DNA of 7,725 nucleotides from Candidatus Bathyarchaeota archaeon. Its GTDB lineage: Archaea; Thermoproteota; Bathyarchaeia; Bathyarchaeales; Bathycorpusculaceae. The translations under genes and the position numbers were made by a program. Location: assembly GCA_016649625.1 (NCBI GenBank), contig JAENXI010000032.1, positions 1 to 7,725 of the forward strand. The letters are read 5' to 3'. Numbering within the stretch: the stretch's first letter is position 1; the number at the start of each line of letters is the position of its first letter. Shown here piece by piece: positions 1-6,380 of the stretch. The notes below the pieces were generated by a model. It had not been told where the DNA came from, did no database searches, and saw only the letters and a program-made list of their open reading frames with translations.

Positions 1-1016
1 ATTATCATCAATGTACCTGGAAAACCTCCAATTTCACGCTGTAAAATAGGTTCTAGTAATTCTATGATTTCAGGTAAAAATGCCTCAAAAATTCCAAATG
101 ATGCCGTCATGGATATAGCAGATAATACGCCGATTTTTTTTCCATATTTTTTAAATGTTTGGAGACCCAGAATTCCTGCAAAAAAGAAATCACCCAGCCC
201 AAGTCCTCTAGAAAGAAGCACTCCATCAACATACTTTAATGGTATATTTGGTAATCTAACTAATACTGGTAGTCCCAATTCAGTGAATTGTTGTGCTGCA
301 ACAACCATACTTCCAGTGCCTAACACCAAGATAACGTCTACAACGGTAAGAAGAACAGCAAAAATGAAAGTTGTTTTCCACGTAAACATAGATCCAAGAT
401 AAAGTATTATTAAAACTGCGAATAAGAATCCATAAATATTCAAAAGAATTGGTGACCATACCGATATGCCGTCGTAAGCTAAATTAAAAAAAACAAAAAA
501 CAATACAAACAAAATCGTTGGTTGGAATGCAATAAACCATTTTTCATCATGTTTTTTATTCTTAAATTCAAATATAATACTTGAAAGCGCAAAAAAGCCA
601 AAAATGTAAAAAGATAAAGCTCTAATTAAACTAAGACTATCCAAAAAGGGTTCAAAAAGACTAATTGTTCCAATAAAAAATCCGATTAGACAAAAAATTA
701 ATGAAAATATTTGAGAACTTTTTCTTTTTAAATTTGAGAAGACATATGAGAAAACAAAAAGTAACATTGAATATGATAACATAAAAACTGATAAAATTAT
801 GTTTTGAAAAATATTACCTGTATTTAATGTGGAAATAAATGCGATTACAGATATGGTTATTGTAATCATAACTACCAGAAAAATAACATTTTTAGTTTCG
901 AACTCTTTTTCTTCAAGAACACCTTTTAGTTTTCCTTCAGATCGTTTATTTAGGAAAAAGGCAGCTAATATTACTGCTAGCAGTGCAGTTGGCATCGCCA
1001 GGTCTAAAATCGCCAT
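1..1016 (-). CDS. Presenilin-like A22 family intramembrane aspartyl protease, C-terminus cut by window edge
   Basis: The minus strand is open from the ATG at 1016 to base 1, giving 338 codons without a stop; the true stop lies outside the window. The product is a polytopic membrane protein: hydrophobic segments lie at about residues 8-22, 44-62, 72-93, 104-119, 131-149, 162-180, 187-209, 216-238, 270-286 and 297-315. It carries the signature of presenilin/signal peptide peptidase enzymes: a membrane-embedded Asp (D227, in VVDVILVLG) and the GxGD motif (GLGLGD, D276) at the start of the following helix, separated by a short loop. These two Asp residues form the catalytic pair in the family, which cleaves substrate helices within the membrane. 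The third family motif, PAL, is expected at the last helix; here P333-G334-T335 occupies that position. The start could instead be M8 (base 995), since a TATA-like box lies only 14 nt from M1. Substrates are unknown. The gene lies 103 nt downstream of the SPOUT gene on the same strand. Confidence 0.85.
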   Translation of the reverse strand, partial: MAILDLAMPTALLAVILAAFFLNKRSEGKLKGVLEEKEFETKNVIFLVVMITITISVIAFISTLNTGNIFQNIILSVFMLSYSMLLFVFSYVFSNLKRKSSQIFSLIFCLIGFFIGTISLFEPFLDSLSLIRALSFYIFGFFALSSIIFEFKNKKHDEKWFIAFQPTILFVLFFVFFNLAYDGISVWSPILLNIYGFLFAVLIILYLGSMFTWKTTFIFAVLLTVVDVILVLGTGSMVVAAQQFTELGLPVLVRLPNIPLKYVDGVLLSRGLGLGDFFFAGILGLQTFKKYGKKIGVLSAISMTASFGIFEAFLPEIIELLEPILQREIGGFPGTLMI

Positions 1017-1026
1017 GAAAAGCAAA

Positions 1027-1034
1027 TATTTAAA
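1027..1034 (-). promoter_or_regulatory. TATA-like box for the presenilin-like gene
   Basis: On the minus strand TTTAAATA is centred near 1030. An archaeal TATA box about 26 nt from the transcription start would put that start near 1004, downstream of the ATG at 1016 and just before the ATG at 995 (codon 8). Either the protein begins at codon 8 or a second AT-rich stretch near 1065 is the real box. The whole region is AT-rich, so a chance match is possible. Confidence 0.25.
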
Positions 1035-1119
1035 CTCAGATTTATTTGTTTACTTTTCATATTTTTTTATTGTAACGAATTTTTCTTTTTTTTCAAATTT
1101 TAGGTGGTCAACAATTTTT

Positions 1120-1971
1120 TCAAATTCTGTATGAGTTGAAAATAGCCAAAGTTGCTATAAGCGCCTCTTCAGTTCTAACTGTTTCAGTGCCTTGATTAGG
1201 AATAGTATTCACTACAAAATCTGTATGTTTTTTCAAATCCATGCCTTCATCTTTTGCAATCTCAAATAGTCCTCTATTCGGTGCGCCAAATTCCATGATA
1301 ATGTTGTTTGCTTTTTTCCATTTATCAACGATTTCTGATAAATTGCTGTTAAAATCGATACCTTTTTTTGAGGCACCAATAATCAAATCAAAATTATTAT
1401 TCTTGATTAAGTTATTTAATGAATTTTTTTCTGCGAAAACTGAAAAACCCCAATAAAATGGAATTTCCTCTTTGCTCATTGTTTGAACCTCAATTTGGTT
1501 ACCTGTTTTAATAATTTGTGAATTCACATGATCTCCAATTAGCCAATGAGTTTCTCGCAGAAGTGCAAGTTTTTCAACTCCAATATCTACTAACATTCCA
1601 TTTTTTACTTTTTTTACAATTATTCCATCACGATATTCGCCACTTCTTAGATTTCTAGATTTGCTATTTATTGGATGATTTGGAGTTCTTAGTGGTGGAA
1701 GAATTCCTGCAAATTTCAGCTTTGCATCTAGTTCGAAAAGTTTTTTTCTTAGATATTGTGGGGTATTCATATATTTTAATAAAGTTACAATAAAATCAAT
1801 TTCTTTGCTTTGGTCAATTTTGGGTTTATCAGGAAAAATTATTATTTTATCAACTCGAAAAATCGAAGCTGCTCTTCCTATTAAACCTATTTTCGTAGTT
1901 TTTTCTCGTAAATGTGGGGTGCTTGATATAATTGAAGCTGGTATGGCAATAGTTAGGTTCTTTCCAATCAT
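1120..1971 (-). CDS. SPOUT-class RNA methyltransferase (COG2106 / Methyltrn_RNA_3, SPOUT1 family)
   Basis: A 283-residue S-adenosylmethionine-dependent methyltransferase of the trefoil-knot SPOUT class. The N-terminus (IAIPASII, then PHLREKTTKIGLIGRAASIF at about 17-38) matches the family opening that forms the first half of the SPOUT fold. An inserted beta-rich, OB-like segment spans roughly 100-170. The knot and cofactor site are in the C-terminal part: GAPNRGL (229-235) and NTIPNQGTETVRTEEA (255-270) are the diagnostic motifs. The length is typical for archaeal members such as the MTH1-type proteins. The human relative SPOUT1/C9orf114 is assigned as a large-subunit rRNA uridine-N3 methyltransferase; an rRNA target here is inferred from family only. 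The ATG at 1971 has a TATA-like box 26-28 nt upstream, implying a leaderless or nearly leaderless mRNA. The gene is divergent from the sugar isomerase and may be co-transcribed with the presenilin-like gene, since no U-tract separates them on this strand. Confidence 0.9.
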   Translation of the reverse strand: MIGKNLTIAIPASIISSTPHLREKTTKIGLIGRAASIFRVDKIIIFPDKPKIDQSKEIDFIVTLLKYMNTPQYLRKKLFELDAKLKFAGILPPLRTPNHPINSKSRNLRSGEYRDGIIVKKVKNGMLVDIGVEKLALLRETHWLIGDHVNSQIIKTGNQIEVQTMSKEEIPFYWGFSVFAEKNSLNNLIKNNNFDLIIGASKKGIDFNSNLSEIVDKWKKANNIIMEFGAPNRGLFEIAKDEGMDLKKHTDFVVNTIPNQGTETVRTEEALIATLAIFNSYRI

Positions 1972-1995
1972 TATGTGAAAACTTCCAAATAGAAA

Positions 1996-2003
1996 ATTTT
2001 ATG
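1996..2003 (-). promoter_or_regulatory. TATA box of the SPOUT methyltransferase gene
   Basis: The minus strand reads CATAAAAT, centred near 1999.5. A start site 26 nt downstream falls at about 1973-1974, 2-3 nt before the ATG at 1971. This spacing is the one expected for a leaderless archaeal transcript. No Shine-Dalgarno-like sequence precedes the ATG, which agrees with leaderless initiation. Confidence 0.4.
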
Positions 2004-2035
2004 CACTTGCATTTAGTTTAAAAGTAAATAGTGAA

Positions 2036-2043
2036 TATAAAAG
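2036..2043 (+). promoter_or_regulatory. TATA box of the phosphoglucose/phosphomannose isomerase gene
   Basis: TATAAAAG is a strong archaeal TATA box. Its centre (2039.5) is 26 nt from the ATG at 2066, so transcription would start on or next to that ATG. A second, weaker box (TTTAAAAG, 2017-2024) would place the start near 2046-2047 and would serve the upstream GTG at 2057. The two divergent promoters share a region of under 100 nt. Confidence 0.45.
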
Positions 2044-2065
2044 TGAAGGTAACCTGGTGAATGAA

Positions 2066-3169
2066 ATGGATCTGTTGATACTGGATGATATCGCTGAAAT
2101 TAGAAAAATAGATAAAAATAATATGTTATCATACCTAGAAAATATGGCTGACCATTATAAAAAAGCAAAAAAAAATTCTGAACAAATTTCTGTTACATAT
2201 CCAAAACCTTCCAATATAATCATTGTTGGTATGGGCGGCTCAGCAATTGGGGGCGAAATCTTAAAAAATTGGGCAACCGATAAAATAGCTATTCCAATAG
2301 AAAGTATTAGAGATTATTCTCTTCCAGCTTATGCTAATTCTCAAAGTCTTGTGATAGTTCTGAGCTATTCAGGTGAAACTGAAGAATCCTTAAGTGCTTT
2401 TTTAGACGCGTTGAAAAAAGGTTGCATGCTCTACTGTATAAGTTCTGGAGGGAATTTAATGAAATACGCTAAAAGGACAGGAGTACCACATTTAAAAGTT
2501 CCATCTGGAATGCCTCCTCGTGCTGCTTTGCCATACATGTTAACTCCACTACTATTAATAATTGAGAAATCTGGACTGTTTAATGGAATTTCTGAAGAAC
2601 TAACTGAAGCAATTACTATCTTAGAACAAATTAGCAAAGATAATCTGCCCAAAATACCATCAAGCCAGAATTTCTCAAAAAAAATAGCACTGGGAATAGC
2701 GAATACCATACCCGTAGTTTATGCTTTTGGAATCTACAGCAGTATTGCCCATCGCTTTAAACAACAGTTCAATGAAAATAGTAAAATCCCCTCTTCATGG
2801 GATATTTTCTCAGAACTTAATCATAATGAAATTGTTGGATGGGAACAAACAGGAAAATTTTCTAAACAATACTCACTAATATTTCTAAGAGACAAAATGG
2901 AACCACTTCAGATTAAGAATAGGATAGAATTAACTAAATCTATTTCTTCCTTACCTTTGAAAACATTTGAAGTTTGGAGTAAAGGCATTAGTGATTTAGC
3001 AAAAATGTTATCAATTCTATGTATTGGTGATTTTACAAGTGTTTATCATGCTATTTTTAACAAAATTGATCCTACTCCCGTAAATACAATAACTCTGCTT
3101 AAAGAAAAAATGAGAGAATTTGGTACAAAGAAAAAGATTTTGGAGGATCTGAATAAAATTTCAGACTAA
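2066..3169 (+). CDS. pgi: Bifunctional phosphoglucose/phosphomannose isomerase (archaeal PGI/PMI family)
   Basis: A cytosolic aldose-ketose isomerase that interconverts fructose-6-P with glucose-6-P and mannose-6-P. It has two SIS-type sugar-phosphate domains. The first holds GMGGSAIGG (residues 55-63 counted from this ATG) and the phosphate-binding SYSGETEE (100-107), then GGNL and PPRAALPY (150-157). The second holds RFKQQFNENSK with N236/E237 and ELNHNE with H253. E237 and H253 have the 16-residue spacing of the catalytic Glu203/His219 of the Pyrobaculum aerophilum enzyme. A DPTPV segment (335-339) followed by K346 matches the family's C-terminal end. The length (367) is slightly above that of crenarchaeal members. 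Two starts are possible: this ATG, with a TATA box 26 nt upstream and GGTGA at 2056-2060, or the in-frame GTG at 2057, preceded by GAAGGT, which adds three residues. The ATG is preferred on promoter spacing. The product glucose-6-P is the substrate of the convergent inositol-phosphate synthase. Confidence 0.95.
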   Translation: MDLLILDDIAEIRKIDKNNMLSYLENMADHYKKAKKNSEQISVTYPKPSNIIIVGMGGSAIGGEILKNWATDKIAIPIESIRDYSLPAYANSQSLVIVLSYSGETEESLSAFLDALKKGCMLYCISSGGNLMKYAKRTGVPHLKVPSGMPPRAALPYMLTPLLLIIEKSGLFNGISEELTEAITILEQISKDNLPKIPSSQNFSKKIALGIANTIPVVYAFGIYSSIAHRFKQQFNENSKIPSSWDIFSELNHNEIVGWEQTGKFSKQYSLIFLRDKMEPLQIKNRIELTKSISSLPLKTFEVWSKGISDLAKMLSILCIGDFTSVYHAIFNKIDPTPVNTITLLKEKMREFGTKKKILEDLNKISD

Positions 3170-3173
3170 AATG

Positions 3174-3204
3174 AACTTTTTTAACTATTTTCAGTTATGA
3201 AGTT
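3174..3204. terminator. Candidate bidirectional terminator between convergent genes
   Basis: The two convergent stop codons (ending at 3169 on plus and 3181 on minus) are only 11 nt apart. Downstream of the isomerase the plus strand has the T-tract CTTTTTT (3176-3182), the usual archaeal termination signal. It sits within an imperfect inverted repeat: AACTT (3174-3178) pairs with AAGTT (3200-3204), and TAACT (3182-3186) pairs with AGTTA (3193-3197) around a 6-nt loop. The minus strand has only short T-runs beyond the inositol synthase stop. The stems are short and AT-rich, so the hairpin may be chance; the T-tract is the stronger part. Confidence 0.35.
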
Positions 3205-4251
3205 TTGGAAGGTTTCTTTTGCGTCTTCAACAGGATTTGTTTGTAGCGTCTTTTTAAACGCATATTCACAAATCGGAATTATTGCTCCTTTTAATTTCCG
3301 GTTTAAGGCAATTTTCATTGCTCTTGAAACATCAAAAAGGACCGATCCTGCATTAGGCCCGTCAGTTGTTGAAAACTTGATATCTATTTTCATTGGAGTG
3401 TTACAGAAATAATTTCCGCTAATCCAGAAATAACTATCACGTTTATTTTTTAGAAAATCAACATAGTCAGTTGAACCCGCTACAACTTCGGCCTTATATG
3501 GTAGTGCTGAAGATACTGATTGGGTTTTAATATCACGTTTAACTGTTCGAGTTCTATCATGAGTATCCATTGATTCTGCTCCACCGCCAACATCCAATTG
3601 GTAGGTTTCAACTATTTTTACACCATTGTTTGATAATAGCTTCAATAATGTTTTATGTAGAGCTGTTGAACCAACTTGATCAATTAAATCATCCCCAACT
3701 AAAGGTAACCCTAATTCTTCAAAACGTTGTACCCACTTCTCATCACTTGCTATAAAACTAGGAGTAGCATTAATGAATCCACATTTAGCCTCTAAAGCTT
3801 GTTCAGCATACCACTTAGATGCTTCTACTGCTCCACTTGGAAGCAGATTAATAACCACCTCTGCACCTGTTTCTTCAAGAATTTTGGATACATTAGAATC
3901 TGGTATATTGCTAACATTAATACTGTTTTTTGTACCCTTACTTACTCCATCAAGCTGCGGACCCTTCTCCACAATAATACCCGTTAGCCTAACATCAACA
4001 ACTTTTGGAGTATTATTTAATCCTGAAAAAATAGCTTCTGCTAAATCCTTCCCTACCTTATTTTCATCAATATCAAAAGCTGCAACAATTTTAATATCTG
4101 AAGGACTCATGCCACCCAACGATGGATTTTGTAGTCCACTACAACTCTCCTCGAGAGATACTTTAGAATAATAATTTAGACCTTGAACAAATGCTGAACT
4201 GCAATTACCAATCCCAATTAGTGCAACTTTAACTTGTGACAATTTGGACAC
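3181..4251 (-). CDS. ino1: myo-inositol-1-phosphate synthase
   Basis: A 356-residue NAD-dependent enzyme (COG1260) that converts D-glucose-6-phosphate to L-myo-inositol-1-phosphate, the entry step to inositol phospholipid headgroups and other inositol compounds. The N-terminal Rossmann domain has GIGNCSS (13-19) for NAD binding and AAFDIDENKVGKDL (about 57-70). NLLPSG (135-140) and GDDLIDQVGSTALHK (186-200) are family hallmarks. The catalytic lysine segment is VKRDIKTQSV (237-246), where K238 and K242 align with the lysines of the SKKISKTQ motif of actinobacterial Ino1. The preceding stretch is VGGGAESMD (221-229), unlike the GGNxDFLN of well-studied members. The length is close to the actinobacterial/archaeal form and much shorter than eukaryotic enzymes. 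The start is a GTG with an in-frame TAA two codons upstream; a TTG at codon 4 is an alternative. The gene is convergent with the isomerase that makes its substrate and divergent from glyS. Confidence 0.93.
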   Translation of the reverse strand: MSKLSQVKVALIGIGNCSSAFVQGLNYYSKVSLEESCSGLQNPSLGGMSPSDIKIVAAFDIDENKVGKDLAEAIFSGLNNTPKVVDVRLTGIIVEKGPQLDGVSKGTKNSINVSNIPDSNVSKILEETGAEVVINLLPSGAVEASKWYAEQALEAKCGFINATPSFIASDEKWVQRFEELGLPLVGDDLIDQVGSTALHKTLLKLLSNNGVKIVETYQLDVGGGAESMDTHDRTRTVKRDIKTQSVSSALPYKAEVVAGSTDYVDFLKNKRDSYFWISGNYFCNTPMKIDIKFSTTDGPNAGSVLFDVSRAMKIALNRKLKGAIIPICEYAFKKTLQTNPVEDAKETFQNFITENS

Positions 4252-4279
4252 CTTTTATGGACTTTTCTTATAGTGAAGT

Positions 4280-4287
4280 CTTATAAA
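4280..4287 (-). promoter_or_regulatory. TATA box of the inositol-1-phosphate synthase gene
   Basis: The minus strand reads TTTATAAG within TTTTTATAAG. Its centre (4283.5) predicts transcription from about 4257-4258, 6-7 nt before the GTG at 4251. A second box, TATAAGAA at 4265-4272, would start transcription at about 4242, exactly at the TTG of codon 4. The first is nearer the archaeal consensus and keeps the GTG start. Confidence 0.4.
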
Positions 4288-4445
4288 AACCATCGCCATT
4301 AAGCTCTTATTCTAATACTTGCTAAAATAGGACTCTTTCATTAATAATACAGTGAATTATTTTTGCCTTTAAAAACTCTTTTTATTAACAAAGAATTCTA
4401 CCCAAGTTTCTATAAATGAAGAATACTTTGTTTTACATATAAGTT

Positions 4446-4453
4446 ATAAAAAC
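4446..4453 (+). promoter_or_regulatory. TATA-like box, possible promoter of glyS
   Basis: TATAAAAA, centred at 4449.5, predicts transcription near 4475. That would give glyS a leader of about 88 nt and would exclude the ATG at 4459 of the small open frame. The alternative box near 4410-4417 (CTATAAAT) would start transcription near 4440 and include that ATG. The sequence alone does not decide between them. Confidence 0.25.
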
Positions 4454-4458
4454 AATAA

Positions 4459-4563
4459 ATGGCAGGGGAATCACTATCACATCAATTTGCAAACTATTTA
4501 TTCTATTTTTATGGCAACCTTTTAATTTCTTTATTTTCCTTAGCTAAAAAAGGGTTATTATAA
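4459..4563 (+). CDS. Possible small hydrophobic protein or leader ORF coupled to glyS
   Basis: An ATG at 4459 opens a 34-codon frame that ends at TAA 4561-4563, so the stop overlaps the glyS start in the arrangement TAATG. The peptide begins MAGESLSHQ, has an aromatic and aliphatic stretch at about residues 10-28 (FANYLFYFYG then NLLISLFSLA), and ends with KKGLL. This could be one membrane span with a basic tail. The stop/start overlap is typical of translational coupling. Against it: no good Shine-Dalgarno precedes the ATG, a TATA box at 4446-4453 would start transcription downstream of it, and an open frame of this length is not rare by chance. I do not recognise the peptide. Confidence 0.22.
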   Translation: MAGESLSHQFANYLFYFYGNLLISLFSLAKKGLL

Positions 4564-6326
4564 TGATTAAGAGTGAAGAACCCGATAAATTCTTAGTTCT
4601 TAATGAACTAGCTCGCCGAAGAGGTTTTTTTTGGCCATCATTTGAGATTTATGGTGGAGCTGGTGGTTTTGTTACTTATGGTCCTTTAGGAAAAAAATTA
4701 AAATTAAATATTGAATCTAAACTTAGAGATATTTTTGTTAATCGTTTAGGAATTTTTGAGATAGAATCCTCAATTATTACACCTGGAAAAGTTTTTGAAT
4801 CCTCCGGACATGTGAATCACTTCAAGGAACCAATGGTTGAGTGTTTAAATTGTAATAAACGCTTTCGAGCTGATCATCTGATAAATGAAAAACTGGGAAT
4901 TTCATTAATCGATGTTGAAAAAATGAGTTTAGCTGAAATAGAAGAAGTTATTAAAAAAAATGAAATTGAATGTCCAGAATGCAATCATAACCTTAAAGAG
5001 CCAACCCAATTCTTAACAATGTTTAAAACCCTTATTGGTCCTTACTCAGGAGCTACAGGCTATGGTAGACCTGAAGCTGCTCAAAGCATTTTCGTAGAAT
5101 TCAACCGCTTATATAAGATGGCCCGAGAGAAACTGCCTTTTGGAGTCATCCAAATTGGCCATGCTCTTCGAAATGAAATCTCCCCTAGACAAGGACTAAT
5201 ACGACTTAGAGAGTTTACTATTGCAGATCTGGAATTCTTTTTTGACCCTGAAGTAGCAGAATGTAATATGATTAACGAAGTGGAAAACGAAATTTTGCCA
5301 ATATTATTAGCTGAAAAACGGGAAAAAGGCTTAGAAGATACAATAAATTTAACAGTACGAGAGATCTTAGACAAAAAAATAGTTTGTTCCGAATGGCAAC
5401 TTTTCTTTATGGTTATGGCTAAGAAACTCCTAATTTCAATTGGGGTCCCAATTGAAAAACAGCGGTTTATTGAAAAGCTTCCTTGGGAAAAGGCGCATTA
5501 TGCGACTCAATGTTTTGATCAAGAAGTTTATGTGACTCGGTGGGGTTGGATAGAAGTTTCCGGGCATGCTTATAGAACTGATTTTGATCTAAATTGTCAC
5601 ATGCAAGCGAGTGGAGCGGATTTTAGGGTTTTCAAAGAACTTGAAAAACCTATTGTTAAAAAACAGTTGACAGTTAAACCCAAAATGGCTATTATAGGTC
5701 CAGAGTTTAAAGATAAAGCTGCAGAACTTGTGGGAACTCTTTTAAAAATTCCAGCAGAAGAAATAGTTGAATCATTAGAAAAGAAAGGTTACTATTTGGT
5801 TGGAGATAAGAAAATATCATCAAATCATGTGGAAATCATACAACAAAAAAATATTATTCGAGGTAAACGTTTTATTCCACATGTAGTTGAGCCAAGTTTT
5901 GGTTGTGATCGACTCTTTTATGTCGCTTTGGAATATGCTTTGACAATTAAAGATGAACGCAACATTTTGAGCTTCCCTAAAACTATTGCACCAATTCAAA
6001 TTGGGGTTTTTCCTTTAATTAACAAGGATGGTTTAAACAAAAAATCCAAAAAAATAGCTGCTTTTCTACGAACTGAAGGGCTGCTAGTTGAATTTGATGA
6101 GGCAGGATCCATTGGGCGAAGATATGCACGTGCAGATGAAAGTGGAATTCCGTTATGTATCACTGTTGATTATGCCACTTTGGAAGATGATACTGTGACA
6201 ATACGTGACCGTGATTTGTGGGATCAAGTCAGAGTTCCTTTAGGTAATCTACCCTTGTTATTGAGTGATTATTTTAAAGAAAAAATAAAGTTCAAAGATT
6301 TTGGTGATTTCATTAAATCCAAGTAG
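4563..6326 (+). CDS. glyS: Glycyl-tRNA synthetase (archaeal/eukaryotic alpha2 type)
   Basis: A 587-residue class II aminoacyl-tRNA synthetase that charges tRNA-Gly with glycine in the cytoplasm. Near the N-terminus RRGFFWPSFEIYGGAGGF (19-36) and TYGPLG are typical of this family. A putative zinc ribbon is formed by C94/C97 and C137/C140. Motif 2 is RNEISPRQGLIRLREF (203-218), with the ATP-binding Arg203 and Glu205. Motif 3 is EPSFGCDR (443-450), ending in the class II arginine. ASGADF and HAYRTDFDL mark the glycine site region. The C-terminal anticodon-binding domain (about 476-570) has PIQIGVFPL, GSIGRRYARADESGIPLCITVD and TVTIRDRD. The length is normal and all motifs are intact. The ATG at 4563 has only a weak GGG (4552-4554) upstream; translation might be coupled to the overlapping small frame. 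A T-rich run (6331-6337) follows the stop. Confidence 0.97.
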   Translation: MIKSEEPDKFLVLNELARRRGFFWPSFEIYGGAGGFVTYGPLGKKLKLNIESKLRDIFVNRLGIFEIESSIITPGKVFESSGHVNHFKEPMVECLNCNKRFRADHLINEKLGISLIDVEKMSLAEIEEVIKKNEIECPECNHNLKEPTQFLTMFKTLIGPYSGATGYGRPEAAQSIFVEFNRLYKMAREKLPFGVIQIGHALRNEISPRQGLIRLREFTIADLEFFFDPEVAECNMINEVENEILPILLAEKREKGLEDTINLTVREILDKKIVCSEWQLFFMVMAKKLLISIGVPIEKQRFIEKLPWEKAHYATQCFDQEVYVTRWGWIEVSGHAYRTDFDLNCHMQASGADFRVFKELEKPIVKKQLTVKPKMAIIGPEFKDKAAELVGTLLKIPAEEIVESLEKKGYYLVGDKKISSNHVEIIQQKNIIRGKRFIPHVVEPSFGCDRLFYVALEYALTIKDERNILSFPKTIAPIQIGVFPLINKDGLNKKSKKIAAFLRTEGLLVEFDEAGSIGRRYARADESGIPLCITVDYATLEDDTVTIRDRDLWDQVRVPLGNLPLLLSDYFKEKIKFKDFGDFIKSK

Positions 6327-6380
6327 TTATCTTTTTTAATGAACCTGCCTACTAGAATTCAGTTAAAATAAGTATACTTT

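Larger units (their letters stand above)
4252..4562. other. Divergent intergenic region between ino1 and glyS
   Basis: This is the only gap over 300 nt. It is very AT-rich and contains no tRNA or recognisable structured RNA. At its left end are TATA-like boxes for ino1 on the minus strand (4280-4287 and 4265-4272). On the plus strand several TATA-like stretches occur (CTATAAAT near 4410-4417, CATATAAG near 4437-4444, TATAAAAA near 4446-4453), so glyS transcription could start anywhere from about 4440 to 4475, leaving a leader of some 90-120 nt. The last 104 nt are open in one frame as a possible small gene, described separately. I see no riboswitch-like fold. Confidence 0.6.

Noticed and set aside
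64..402. Plus-strand open frame of 112 codons
   Set aside because: It is antisense to the presenilin-like gene, whose minus-strand reading shows the GxGD motif; the plus product has no recognisable features.
829..1134. Plus-strand open frame of 101 codons
   Set aside because: It mostly shadows the N-terminus of the presenilin-like gene and the AT-rich gap, is of low complexity (Ile/Phe/Ser), and runs into the end of the SPOUT gene.
3773..4171. Plus-strand open frame of 132 codons
   Set aside because: It lies fully inside the inositol-1-phosphate synthase gene on the opposite strand; the minus reading has all the family motifs.
4252..4562. Possible tRNA, riboswitch or T-box-like leader upstream of glyS
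   Set aside because: No cloverleaf, no conserved riboswitch core and no strong hairpin was found; T-box control is a bacterial mechanism and the region is simple AT-rich sequence.
5081..5374. Minus-strand open frame of 97 codons
   Set aside because: It is antisense to the motif 2 region of glycyl-tRNA synthetase.
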